The notes: generated by a model not told the origin, from the sequence alone. Counted from the stretch's first letter, positions 1 through 7,079 are shown. The stretch: DNA of 13,797 nt from an uncultured Gallionellaceae bacterium (GCA_937873435.1 CALMWM010000507.1:1-13797), one strand, 5' to 3'. Numbers and translations: made by a program.

Positions 1-1
1 G

Positions 2-862
2 ATCGCCGAATGCAGATCGGCAAAAGTGCCGCTGCTGCTGGTCAACGCCCGCCTGTCGGAGAAATCGGCGCAAAAATTCGCCCGGGTTCCCGCCTTGACC
101 GGCCCGGCCCTGGCCGGTCTGACGCAAATTGCCGCGCAAACGGAGGGCGACGCGCAACGGCTCGAATCTCTGGGTGCGCCCGCCGTCGAAATCATGGGCA
201 ACCTGAAATTCGACATCGCCCCGCCGCCGGCCCTGCTCCAACTGGGTGCCGAGTTCAGGCAGGGCTTTGGCGCGACACGCCCGTTGTTCCTCGCCGCCAG
301 CACCCGCGACGGCGAAGAAGCGCTGCTGCTCGACGCCCTGAGCAGCGTGACTATCCCCGGCCTGCTCACCGTGATCGTCCCGCGCCACCCGCAGCGCTTC
401 GACGCGGTGGCGCAACTGCTGGCCGCACGCGGCATCCCCTTTCAGCGCCGCTCAGAAAACCGTCCCGTCCTCCCGGAAACCCAGGTGGTGCTGGGCGACA
501 GCATGGGCGAGATGTTCGCCTACTACGCCGCCTGCGACGTCGCCTTCATCGGCGGCAGCCTGCTGCCCTACGGCGCACAGAACCTGATTGAGGCCGCCTG
601 CCTGGGCAAGCCGGTATTGATCGGCGTGCATACCTATAACTTTGCGGAGGCCACCGAACTGGCGATCGAAGCCGGCGCGGCGCGACGGGTGGCTGACGGC
701 GCCGAACTGACATGGGAACTGGGAATTTTACTGAAAGACCCCGTCCAGCGCACCGCCATGGCCCAGGCCGGTTTGCGCTTCACCGAACAGCATCGCGGCG
801 CGACGGCGCGCTTGATGGCGCTGATTGCGCCCTATCTGGATGGCTATTCCATTTCGCCATAG
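2..862 (+). CDS. waaA: Kdo transferase (3-deoxy-D-manno-octulosonic acid transferase), C-terminal part
   Basis: The 5' end is cut by the window; the frame is open from base 2 and gives 286 residues of a protein usually about 420 long. The family (GT30, GT-B fold) transfers Kdo from CMP-Kdo onto lipid A precursor at the inner membrane, an essential LPS step. Seen here: the LLLVNARLSEKSA segment that closes the N-terminal domain, MGNLKFD in the linker, then the nucleotide-binding half with FIGGSLLPYGAQNLIEAACL and GKPVLIGVHTYNF. Most homologues I recall have GPHTFNF and GGHNPLE at these places, so this copy shows mild substitutions in otherwise clear motifs. It ends with TAG, and a palindromic element follows within 20 bases. 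The downstream TA pair and glm genes are on the same strand. Identification is firm; the true start lies outside the window. Confidence 0.93.
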   Translation: MAECRSAKVPLLLVNARLSEKSAQKFARVPALTGPALAGLTQIAAQTEGDAQRLESLGAPAVEIMGNLKFDIAPPPALLQLGAEFRQGFGATRPLFLAASTRDGEEALLLDALSSVTIPGLLTVIVPRHPQRFDAVAQLLAARGIPFQRRSENRPVLPETQVVLGDSMGEMFAYYAACDVAFIGGSLLPYGAQNLIEAACLGKPVLIGVHTYNFAEATELAIEAGAARRVADGAELTWELGILLKDPVQRTAMAQAGLRFTEQHRGATARLMALIAPYLDGYSISP

Positions 863-877
863 AAACGTGAAGAACAC

Positions 878-937
878 CCTCTCCCGCGCTGTCGCGCACC
901 CCTCCCCCGCACGCGGGGGAGGGGCTGGGAGAGAGGG
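878..937. repeat. REP-like palindromic intergenic element downstream of waaA
   Basis: A C-rich arm CCCTCTCCC (878-886) is answered by GGGAGAGAGGG (927-937). Inside it, CCCCTCCCCCGC (899-910) and GCGGGGGAGGGG (913-924) form a perfect 12-bp inverted repeat separated by two bases. Elements with CCCTCTCCC...GGGAGAGGG ends are scattered between genes in many proteobacteria, so this is probably one copy of a dispersed REP/IMU-type family. There is no T-run after the stem, so it is not a classic intrinsic terminator, although it could slow RNA polymerase or protect the waaA mRNA 3' end. Copy number cannot be judged from this window. Confidence 0.7.
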
Positions 938-979
938 AAAATAAATTCCAGATTAATTCGAGCCAAGCGACTTTAATAG

Positions 980-1027
980 TTCTGGCAGCCTCCAGAATGA
1001 ACATCTACAATTACATCGTTCTGTACA
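980..1027 (+). promoter_or_regulatory. Possible operator region of the TA module
   Basis: The stretch before the antitoxin gene is AT-richer than the surroundings. It contains a 6-bp inverted repeat TTCTGG (980-985)/CCAGAA (992-997) and a short palindrome TGTACA (1022-1027). Phd/YefM antitoxins usually bind palindromes overlapping their own promoter to repress the operon. I could not identify a convincing -35/-10 pair, so this is a weak, position-based suggestion. Confidence 0.25.
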
Positions 1028-1040
1028 TATTGAGATTGCG

Positions 1041-1268
1041 ATGAAACAAGCGACATTCACCGAAGTGCGCAACCACGCCAAGCAGTATTTTGACATCGTT
1101 GAGTCGGGCGAATCGGTGCGCGTGCTGCGCAACGGAAAACCCATCGCCGACATAGTCCCGATATTGGCCGAACTGCCTTCCTGGAAACGCCGCAAGGCGC
1201 AACCCCTGGTGCTGGATGGTGTTTCCATCAGCCGCATGATTCTCGAAGAACGCGAAGCCGGCTTGTAA
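1041..1268 (+). CDS. Type II antitoxin, Phd/YefM family
   Basis: A 75-residue protein. The N-terminal part, with FTEVRNHAKQYFDIVESGESVRVLRNGKPIADIVP, is the typical Phd/YefM DNA-binding dimer fold: a helix that lines up with the usual 'R..l..l...V..GE.v.Itr.GkPvA.lvP' pattern. The C-terminal 30 residues (LPSWKRRK...LEEREAGL) are charged and would be the flexible tail that wraps and inhibits the toxin. The start ATG has only a weak ribosome site (GAG, six bases upstream). The toxin gene follows after 11 bases, so the two are almost certainly one operon, with the antitoxin-toxin complex expected to autorepress. Phd-type antitoxins paired with PIN toxins are well known, so the pairing is not novel in itself. 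Confidence 0.88.
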   Translation: MKQATFTEVRNHAKQYFDIVESGESVRVLRNGKPIADIVPILAELPSWKRRKAQPLVLDGVSISRMILEEREAGL

Positions 1269-1279
1269 AAAGGAAGCTG

Positions 1280-1693
1280 ATGCGCGTTTTTTTTGACACA
1301 TCGGCCTTCGTTAAGCGCTATGTCAGCGAAGCGGGAACCGACGCCGTGCTCGAATGGTGCGACCGGGCCACCGAGATCGGTTTGTCCGGCATTGCGCTGC
1401 CCGAGATTATTTCAGCCTTTTGCCGGCTGCACCGTGAAGCCAGGATCAGCGACACGCAATACCGGCAACTGAAGTCATTGTTACTGGCCGACATCGAAGA
1501 TGCCGCCGTTTGCGACCTGACTCCGGCGGTATTGGGGCAGGCGGTGGCTAGCCTCGAAACCAACGTGCTGCGCGGCATGGACGCCATCCACATCGGCAGC
1601 GCCGTGGCCCTGCAATCCGATGTTTTCGTCTCCGCCGATGCGCGCCAGCGCGAGGCCGCAGCCCGAGCCGGGTTGCGGGTCGAGGCGGTATAA
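1280..1693 (+). CDS. vapC: VapC-family toxin, PIN-domain ribonuclease
   Basis: A 137-residue protein of usual VapC length. The acidic residues that bind Mg2+/Mn2+ in PIN nucleases are all visible: D6 in VFFDTSAFVKRY, E42 in ALPEIISAF, D101 in RGMDAIHIGSA and D120 in VSADARQ. The active site therefore looks intact and the toxin is expected to be functional. VapC toxins cleave RNA, commonly initiator tRNA or rRNA loops, when the antitoxin is degraded; the target here cannot be read from sequence. The ribosome site AAGGAA lies about five to six bases before the ATG. The gene sits 11 bases after the antitoxin gene and is followed by a hairpin and the glmU promoter region, so the pair forms a self-contained cassette between waaA and glmU. 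Confidence 0.9.
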   Translation: MRVFFDTSAFVKRYVSEAGTDAVLEWCDRATEIGLSGIALPEIISAFCRLHREARISDTQYRQLKSLLLADIEDAAVCDLTPAVLGQAVASLETNVLRGMDAIHIGSAVALQSDVFVSADARQREAAARAGLRVEAV

Positions 1694-1716
1694 GGCCCCG
1701 CCAGTAAACAGTATGC

Positions 1717-1740
1717 GGTCAAGCAGACGTTCTGCTTACC
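1717..1740 (+). terminator. Hairpin after the toxin gene, possible transcription end or operator
   Basis: GGT-C-AAGCAGA (1717-1727), loop CGT, then TCTGCTTACC (1731-1740) forms a 10-bp stem with one bulged C. It lies 24 bases after the vapC stop and 26 bases before the putative glmU -10 element. There is no T-tract, so termination would be weak or Rho-assisted. A regulator-binding palindrome for the glmU promoter is an equally possible reading. Confidence 0.4.
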
Positions 1741-1765
1741 ATGAATGCGACCTCGAATAATTCGG

Positions 1766-1771
1766 TATAAT
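1766..1771 (+). promoter_or_regulatory. Probable -10 element of glmU
   Basis: A perfect TATAAT lies 38 bases before the chosen glmU ATG. No good -35 hexamer is visible at 16-18 bases upstream. If used, transcription would start near 1778, which places the alternative TTG codon at 1773 outside the mRNA and supports the downstream ATG as the real start. Confidence 0.45.
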
Positions 1772-1808
1772 TTTGAAATATCATCACAAGACCCACCTCC
1801 CGCCGAAT

Positions 1809-3179
1809 ATGTCTCTCCCCCTCGACATCGTCATCCTCGCCGCCGGCAAAGGCACGCGCATGGTTTCCGAGCTGCCCAAAGTGCTGCACCGGCTGGCCGG
1901 CCTGCCGTTGTTGCAGCATGTGCTGAACACTGCGCGCCGCCTCAATCCGGCGAAAATTATCGTGGTCTACGGCCACGGCGGGGAAACCGTGCCGCAACGG
2001 ATCGACGACCCCGCCATCGCCTGGGTCAAGCAGGAACCTCAACTCGGCACCGGCCACGCCGTACAGCAGGCCGCGCCGCACCTCGATGCCGGCGGCGTGA
2101 CGCTGGTGCTCTACGGCGACGTGCCGCTGATCCAGCAGGCCACGCTGGAAACCTTGCTGCAAGCGGCTTCCGACGATGCTGCCGCGCTGCTCACGGTCGA
2201 TTTGCCCGATCCGGCGGGCTACGGACGCATCGTGCGCGACGCGAACGGCGACATCGCCGCGATAGTCGAACACAAGGACGCCAGCACCGCCCAACATGCC
2301 ATCCGCGAGATCAACACCGGGGTGATGGCGCTGCCGACCGCACGCCTCAAGGATTGGCTGGCGCGGCTGTCCAACGACAACGTCCAGCGCGAGTATTACC
2401 TCACCGACGTGATCGGCATGGCGGTGGCGGACGGCGTGCGAGTCTACGCCAGCCAGCCGCGCCATCGCTGGGAGGTACTGGGCGTCAACAGCCCGGCGCA
2501 GCTCGCCCACCTGGAGCGCCTGTACCAGCACGAACAGGCGCAGCGCCTGCTGGAACAGGGGGTGCGCCTGGCCGACCCCAAGCGCCTCGACGTGCGCGGC
2601 GAGCTGACCTGCGGGCGCGACGTGGAGATCGACATCAATTGCATTTTTGAAGGCAAGGTGACGCTGGGCGACAATGTCCGCATCGGCGCCAACTGCGTGC
2701 TGCGAGACGTCAGCGTCGCGGCGGATACCCGCATCGCCCCCTTCAGCCTGATCGAGGAAGCCCAGGTCGGCGCGGATTGCCGCATCGGCCCGTTCGCCCG
2801 CATCCGTCCGGGAACCCAACTGGCGCAGGCGGTGCATATCGGCAACTTCGTCGAGATCAAGAACAGCCAGGTGGACGACGGCAGCAAGATCAACCACCTT
2901 TCCTACGTCGGCGACAGCACCGTGGGCAAGAAGGTCAACGTCGGCGCCGGCACCATCACCTGCAATTACGACGGCGTACACAAGCACCGCACGGTGATCG
3001 AGGACGGCGCCTTCATCGGCTCCGACACTCAGTTGGTTGCGCCGGTCACGGTGGGCCGCGATGCGACGATAGGCGCGGGTTCGACCATCACCAAGGATAC
3101 CCCGGCGGAACAGCTTACCCTGTCGCGCGCCAAGCAAATCAGCATCAACGGCTGGAAACGGCCAGTGAAAAAACAGTGA
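1809..3179 (+). CDS. glmU: Bifunctional GlcNAc-1-P uridyltransferase / glucosamine-1-P acetyltransferase
   Basis: GlmU acetylates glucosamine-1-phosphate and then joins it to UTP, giving UDP-GlcNAc for peptidoglycan and lipid A. Starting at ATG 1809 gives 456 residues, the same length as the E. coli enzyme. The frame is open back to a TTG at 1773, but those 12 residues precede the family's usual N-terminus and lie at the putative promoter. N-terminal Rossmann-like domain (1 to about 228): LAAGKGTRM with PKVLH, QLGTGHAVQQA, LYGDVPLI, REINTGVMAL and NDNVQREYYLTDVIG. C-terminal left-handed beta-helix: hexapeptide repeats from about 250, FVEIKNS, then H363 in KINHLSYVGD (the general base position in E. 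coli) and GAGTITCNYDG. No clear Shine-Dalgarno is present. glmS follows after 82 bases. Confidence 0.97.
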   Translation: MSLPLDIVILAAGKGTRMVSELPKVLHRLAGLPLLQHVLNTARRLNPAKIIVVYGHGGETVPQRIDDPAIAWVKQEPQLGTGHAVQQAAPHLDAGGVTLVLYGDVPLIQQATLETLLQAASDDAAALLTVDLPDPAGYGRIVRDANGDIAAIVEHKDASTAQHAIREINTGVMALPTARLKDWLARLSNDNVQREYYLTDVIGMAVADGVRVYASQPRHRWEVLGVNSPAQLAHLERLYQHEQAQRLLEQGVRLADPKRLDVRGELTCGRDVEIDINCIFEGKVTLGDNVRIGANCVLRDVSVAADTRIAPFSLIEEAQVGADCRIGPFARIRPGTQLAQAVHIGNFVEIKNSQVDDGSKINHLSYVGDSTVGKKVNVGAGTITCNYDGVHKHRTVIEDGAFIGSDTQLVAPVTVGRDATIGAGSTITKDTPAEQLTLSRAKQISINGWKRPVKKQ

Positions 3180-3250
3180 TGAGTGATGGGTAAAGAGTGA
3201 TGTAAAACATCTTACCCATTTCGCATCGCCCATAACTCATCACTCATCAC
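3176..3250. repeat. Nested inverted and tandem repeat between glmU and glmS
   Basis: GTGATGAGTG (3176-3185) overlaps the glmU stop codon and is matched by CACTCATCAC (3241-3250). Inside, ATGGGTAA (3186-3193) pairs with TTACCCAT (3212-3219), and GATGT (3199-3203) with ACATC (3207-3211) around an AAA loop. A second CCCAT copy at 3229-3233 allows an alternative pairing. Units of the type GAGTGATG and ACTCATC recur, so the element looks built from short duplicated words. It ends just before the glmS ribosome site (GGAG, 3251-3254). Possible roles are an mRNA processing or partial-termination structure in a glmU-glmS transcript, or a dispersed repeat. Confidence 0.65.
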
Positions 3251-3261
3251 GGAGTTTTAAC

Positions 3262-5142
3262 ATGTGCGGCATCATCGGGGCAGTAGCCCAACGCAACGTC
3301 GTACCCATCCTTCTCGAAGGACTGCGACGCCTGGAATATCGCGGTTACGACTCCGCCGGGCTGGCGGTGGTCGATCACGCACTGGTGGACGTGCGCCGTT
3401 CCGGCCGCGCCGAAGAAGCGCTGGACGGCAACGAACTGGTGAACCTGCGTCGCTCCGGCCGCGTTGCCGAACTCGAAGCGGCCGTCCACGAACATAAAAC
3501 CCACGGCCACCTGGGCATCGCCCACACCCGCTGGGCCACCCACGGCGCACCTTGCGAACGCAATGCCCACCCGCACCTCAGCCACAACATCGCGGTAGTG
3601 CATAACGGCATCATCGAGAACCATGACGCCTTGCGTATGCGCCTGGGCGACCTCGGTTATGTTTTCGCCTCGGAAACCGACAGCGAAGTCATCGCCCACC
3701 TGATCCATTACCACTATCGCCAGAACAAGGATCTATTCCTCGCCACCCAGCAGGCCGTGCGCGAACTGGATGGCGCTTATGCAATCGGGGTGATCTGCGA
3801 CGATGCCCCGCAGCAACTGATCTGCGCCCGCGAAGGCAGCCCGCTGCTGATCGGCGTCGGCATCGAAGAGCATTTCATCGCCTCCGACATCTCCGCGCTG
3901 CTGCCGGTCACCCAAAAAATCGTCTACCTGGAAGAAGGCGATGTCGCCAACATCGGTTTGCTCGGCTTCGAAATAGTGGATGCAGCTGGCAATCCGGCCG
4001 ACCGCGCCGCCCAGACCAGCGAATTGACTGCGGAGCGCGCCGAACTGGGCAACTACCGCCACTTCATGCAAAAGGAAATCCACGAGCAGCCGCGCGCTCT
4101 GGCCGACACCCTGGAAGGCTTGCTCGCCCACGGCGGCCTCGATGCACGCATCTTTGGGCCGGGCGCAGACGCCATCCTGCGCACGGTGGACAGTGTAACC
4201 ATCCTCGCCTGCGGCACCAGCCACCACGCCGGGCTGATCGCCCGCTACTGGCTCGAAGACATCGCCGGGATCACCTGCAACGCCGAAGTCGCCAGCGAAT
4301 ACCGCTACCGCGACAGCGTCCCCAACCCCAACGCGCTGATCGTCACCATCTCCCAGTCCGGCGAAACCGCCGATACGCTGGCGGCGCTGAATCATGCCAA
4401 ATCGCTCGGCCAGCCGCACAGCCTGTCGATTTGCAACGTGCCGGAAAGCGCGCTGGTACGCCAATCGAAACTCAGCTTCCTGACCCGTGCCGGCCCGGAA
4501 ATCGGCGTCGCCTCGACCAAAGCCTTCACCACCCAACTCGTCGCGCTGTTCGCCTTGACGCTGGTACTGGCCAAGCTGCGCGGTCGCCTCGACCAGACAG
4601 CGGAAAAATTCTGCCTGGAAGAACTGCGCCGCCTGCCGGAAATCGTGCGGAAAATCCTCGGCGTGGAAAACCAAGTGGAAAAATGGGCCGAGCGCATCGC
4701 CTTCAAACAGCACGCACTGTTCCTCGGGCGCGGCCTGCACTACCCGATCGCGATGGAGGGTGCGCTCAAGCTCAAGGAAATTTCCTACATCCACGCCGAA
4801 GCCTACCCCGCCGGCGAACTCAAACACGGCCCGCTGGCATTGGTCGACAGCGACATGCCGGTAGTCGCCGTCGCCCCCAACGACGCGCTGCTGGAAAAGC
4901 TCAAGTCCAACCTCCAGGAAGTCCGCACCCGCGGCGGCGAGCTATTCGTATTCGCCGACGAAGACAGCCACTTCGTCGCCCAGGAAGGCGTCCACGTGCT
5001 GCGCCTGTCCGCCCACGCCGGCCCGCTCAGCCCGATCCTGCACGTTATTCCGTTGCAATTGCTGGCCTACCATACCGCGCTGCAAAAAGGGACGGACGTG
5101 GACAAGCCGAGGAACTTGGCGAAATCGGTAACGGTGGAGTAG
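3262..5142 (+). CDS. glmS: Glutamine-fructose-6-phosphate aminotransferase (isomerizing)
   Basis: GlmS makes glucosamine-6-phosphate from fructose-6-phosphate and glutamine, the entry step to amino-sugar precursors in the cytoplasm. The start ATG has GGAG seven bases upstream. The class II glutaminase domain starts with the nucleophile Cys2 (MCGIIGA; Cys1 after Met removal) and carries LEYRGYDSAG, GIAHTRWATHG and HNGIIEN. Two SIS domains follow: ILACGTSHHAG with TISQSGETADTL, then LGRGLHYPIAMEGALKLKEISYIHAEAYPAGELKHGPLAL (in two motifs). The C-terminus DKPRNLAKSVTVE contains the lysine that contacts the sugar. At 626 residues it is about 17 longer than E. coli GlmS. The excess lies at residues 43-60 in the glutaminase domain, where VRRSGR is repeated as LRRSGR 18 residues later. 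No glmS ribozyme is seen upstream. Confidence 0.97.
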   Translation: MCGIIGAVAQRNVVPILLEGLRRLEYRGYDSAGLAVVDHALVDVRRSGRAEEALDGNELVNLRRSGRVAELEAAVHEHKTHGHLGIAHTRWATHGAPCERNAHPHLSHNIAVVHNGIIENHDALRMRLGDLGYVFASETDSEVIAHLIHYHYRQNKDLFLATQQAVRELDGAYAIGVICDDAPQQLICAREGSPLLIGVGIEEHFIASDISALLPVTQKIVYLEEGDVANIGLLGFEIVDAAGNPADRAAQTSELTAERAELGNYRHFMQKEIHEQPRALADTLEGLLAHGGLDARIFGPGADAILRTVDSVTILACGTSHHAGLIARYWLEDIAGITCNAEVASEYRYRDSVPNPNALIVTISQSGETADTLAALNHAKSLGQPHSLSICNVPESALVRQSKLSFLTRAGPEIGVASTKAFTTQLVALFALTLVLAKLRGRLDQTAEKFCLEELRRLPEIVRKILGVENQVEKWAERIAFKQHALFLGRGLHYPIAMEGALKLKEISYIHAEAYPAGELKHGPLALVDSDMPVVAVAPNDALLEKLKSNLQEVRTRGGELFVFADEDSHFVAQEGVHVLRLSAHAGPLSPILHVIPLQLLAYHTALQKGTDVDKPRNLAKSVTVE

Positions 5143-5390
5143 CACGGGATAGATATGACGAACGACATTCCAACCAACTGATGAATTGTGGCCCACCCAT
5201 CAAGGCCATCAACTCCCGATACTTTTAAGGCATTCAGGCTATGGTTGCGAGCAGCGGCTTCCGGCCATTGCTGCCGGTGGCGTCAAGAGGCGCCAGCGGC
5301 TGAATCCGCCAGTAATCACCTGGCTTCGCATTGAGCTGCACAGCTTTTAAGGTAGCATCGCTACCAGCCTCATCTCCCGGAATGATCCGC
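5143..5390. other. Gap between glmS and the EamA gene
   Basis: No convincing gene is present in these 248 bases. A weak stem TGGCC (5189-5193)/GGCCA (5204-5208) lies after glmS without a T-run. The stretch 5240-5310 is rich in GGC/GCC palindromic words (for example around GGCTTCCGGCC) and resembles dispersed intergenic repeat sequence. A minus-strand frame of 52 codons runs from 5392 to 5234 but is not called as a gene. Confidence 0.5.
5331..5365 (+). promoter_or_regulatory. Possible promoter with overlapping palindrome before the EamA gene
   Basis: A TTGAGC (5331-5336) and TAGCAT (5353-5358), 16 bases apart, are a passable sigma70-like pair. The -10 candidate falls inside a palindrome GGTAGC-ATC-GCTACC (5351-5365), so a repressor bound there could block the promoter. 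The palindrome could also act as a short mRNA hairpin about 25 bases before the start codon. The evidence is only pattern matching. Confidence 0.3.
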
Positions 5391-6230
5391 ATGAACAAGC
5401 CCCGCCTCGCCGCCTACACCACGCTGACCATGATCGCCTTTGCCGGCAACTCGCTGTTCTGCCGCATGGCACTCAAGGAAACCAGCATCGACCCCGTCAG
5501 TTTTACCAGCGTGCGCCTGCTGTCCGGCGCGTTCATGCTGTGGCTGCTGATGCGCTGGCAGCGTCAGGCGCCACTTGCACACGGCAGCTGGCGTAGCGCG
5601 CTGACTTTGTTCTTGTATGCGCTAACCCTGTCGTTCGCCTACCGCAGCATAGGCACCGGCGCGGGTGCGCTGATGCTTTTCGGCGCAGTGCAGGCAACCA
5701 TGATCATTGCCGGCTTCATCTCAGGCGAACGCATGACCGCCGTGCAAACTATTGGCTTTGCGGCAGCGCTGGCCGGCCTGGTTATCCTGGTGTCACCCGG
5801 CGTGGAAGCGCCGTCATTGCTTGATTCCGTTCTGATGCTGGCGAGCGGCATCGCCTGGGGTATGTACTCCTTGTTCGGACGCGGCCTGTCGAATCCAGCC
5901 GCCACTACTGCGGGCAACTTCCTTCGCGCCGCACCCATCACCCTCGCCCTTTCACTATTCGCAATACCATGGCTGCAACTAGACGCACAGGGCGTGCTGT
6001 ATGCTCTACTCTCCGGCGCAGTAAGTTCGGCGTTGGGTTATGTGCTGTGGTATCGCGTGCTGCAAAACCTGCGTGCGATGACCGCTTCCACCGTGCAACT
6101 CTCCGCACCGCTGCTTGCCTCCGTCGGCGGCATCCTCTTGCTGGGCGAATCGCTCACGCGCGATCTGCTGGTCGCTTCAGTGTTGATACTCGGCGGAATA
6201 TGGCTGGTGTTGCGCTACGGAAAACATTGA
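5391..6230 (+). CDS. EamA/DMT-superfamily transporter (10-TM exporter-like)
   Basis: A hydrophobic protein of 279 residues from ATG 5391, which has CGGAA eight bases upstream; ATG 5382 in the same frame is a possible alternative. It shows the duplicated five-helix EamA layout. The first half has YTTLTMIAFAGNSLFCRMAL, a conserved RLLSGAFMLWLLMRW pair, ALTLSFAYRSIGTGAGALMLFG and MTAVQTIGFAAALAGLVILV. The second half has MLASGIAWGMYSLFGRG, AVSSALGYVLWYRVL, LSAPLLASVGGILLLGESL and a final helix before RYGKH. Length and topology fit the drug/metabolite transporter superfamily in the inner membrane. The substrate cannot be told; relatives export amino acids or metabolites or have unknown substrates. 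Neighbours give no functional clue, and the gene is probably a single transcription unit converging on the DUF2058 gene. Confidence 0.88.
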   Translation: MNKPRLAAYTTLTMIAFAGNSLFCRMALKETSIDPVSFTSVRLLSGAFMLWLLMRWQRQAPLAHGSWRSALTLFLYALTLSFAYRSIGTGAGALMLFGAVQATMIIAGFISGERMTAVQTIGFAAALAGLVILVSPGVEAPSLLDSVLMLASGIAWGMYSLFGRGLSNPAATTAGNFLRAAPITLALSLFAIPWLQLDAQGVLYALLSGAVSSALGYVLWYRVLQNLRAMTASTVQLSAPLLASVGGILLLGESLTRDLLVASVLILGGIWLVLRYGKH

Positions 6231-6250
6231 AGTAAAGCGCGTTCCGCAAT

Positions 6251-6275
6251 GGCACAAGCGATGATCGCCTGTGCC
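6251..6275. terminator. Hairpin between converging EamA and DUF2058 genes
   Basis: GGCACA (6251-6256), an A/C mismatch, GCGA (6258-6261), a TGA loop, TCGC (6265-6268) and TGTGCC (6270-6275) make a strong stem. It begins 21 bases after the EamA stop, between two convergent genes, where a shared terminator is expected. T-runs on either side are poor (ATTTGTGTG on the right), so efficiency is uncertain. Confidence 0.55.
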
Positions 6276-6338
6276 GCATTTGTGTGTCAGTCGAATGATC
6301 GCTATTGGCACGGCCCCGCGCAAGGCAGGCCACCCGAG

Positions 6339-6875
6339 CTACCACATCAAGTCGTCGGGGATCTGGAAGGCGGCATATGGATCGTCCGCATCGATCTCGG
6401 TGCTGGTCTTGTTAACTCGAACGACGAGCGAGACATCGCGCTCGGCGATCTTGTCGGCGATAATCCTGGGTACCAATTCGGTGGTGCCGCCCTGGCAAAC
6501 GATCGCCAAGCGTCCGGCCACTAAATGCGCCTGGACAGCGGCCGACACATACACCCGTTCGATCTTCGTGCCGCGTGTAAAATTGTAGGCGATGTCGCCG
6601 GCGCCCTTGCTCTGGCGATTCTGCTGCACCATCTGGGCAATTTGCGCCATGATCGCCTTGTGGGTGGCGACCGCATCGCGCTGGGCATTGAGTTCGCGGG
6701 CCCGCTCGGCATTCTTGCGTTGCGTTTCGAGTGCGGCCAGGCGCACTTCATCGACACTTTGCGTGCCGGTCCGACGCTCGACCTTCTTCTGCTTACTTTT
6801 GTCTTGGTTGGCCTGTTTGACTTTGTTTTTGTCGACTAGGCCGGCTTTCAAAAACTGCTCTTGTAAAGAAGCCAT
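6339..6875 (-). CDS. DUF2058 family protein (YaiL-like nucleoprotein/polynucleotide-associated)
   Basis: The protein has 178 residues from the ATG at 6873-6875. The frame is open further upstream, but MASLQEQFLKAGLVDK is the usual N-terminus of the family and the upstream residues resemble nothing. Order: a short N-terminal motif, a charged Lys/Gln/Arg-rich, probably coiled-coil stretch (about 15-85), a compact domain with GDIAYNFTRGTKIERVYV and GRLAIV, and the highly characteristic ending DDPYAAFQIPDDLMW. E. coli YaiL shows the same architecture and ending. Homologues are annotated as nucleoprotein or polynucleotide enzyme regulators, but I know of no firm biochemical role, so function is left open. 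GGAA lies about nine bases upstream. An extended -10 element lies about 70 bases upstream. Confidence 0.92.
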   Translation of the reverse strand: MASLQEQFLKAGLVDKNKVKQANQDKSKQKKVERRTGTQSVDEVRLAALETQRKNAERARELNAQRDAVATHKAIMAQIAQMVQQNRQSKGAGDIAYNFTRGTKIERVYVSAAVQAHLVAGRLAIVCQGGTTELVPRIIADKIAERDVSLVVRVNKTSTEIDADDPYAAFQIPDDLMW

Positions 6876-6945
6876 ATGTAATATTCCGTAAATGGGGTTT
6901 GCTTGGCTCAGGCAGCCGCACCTACCTTGCCAGTGAAAAGATGCC

Positions 6946-6954
6946 ATCATAGCA
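6946..6954 (-). promoter_or_regulatory. Extended -10 promoter element for the DUF2058 gene
   Basis: Read on the minus strand the bases are TGCTATGAT, matching the extended -10 consensus TGnTATAAT at all but one hexamer position. It lies about 70 bases before the start codon. No good -35 is visible, which is normal for extended -10 promoters. Confidence 0.45.
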
Positions 6955-7079
6955 AATGTCGACGCCGCATACCCGCGATCGCAACCTTGCAGGCGCTTAT
7001 GGTCAATATCCTGTGTGGCCCTGGGTGCAGACAGCCCGAAAGCAGGCAAGGGGCACATTTGGCATGCAGCGTTTATGGG

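Noticed and set aside
1719..3233. 504-codon minus-strand frame opposite glmU
   Set aside because: It is the antisense shadow of glmU in G+C-rich codons; its translation is low-complexity and matches no family, while glmU is complete in the other frame.
3180..3261. glmS ribozyme upstream of glmS
   Set aside because: The gap is 82 bases, shorter than the ribozyme, and is made of simple inverted repeats. The ribozyme is also essentially confined to Gram-positive lineages.
5234..5392. Minus-strand frame of 52 codons (contains GDYWRIQPLAPLDATG) between glmS and the EamA gene
   Set aside because: It has no ribosome site, overlaps the EamA start codon on the other strand, and resembles no family. 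The palindromic GGC/GCC words suggest intergenic repeat sequence rather than a gene.
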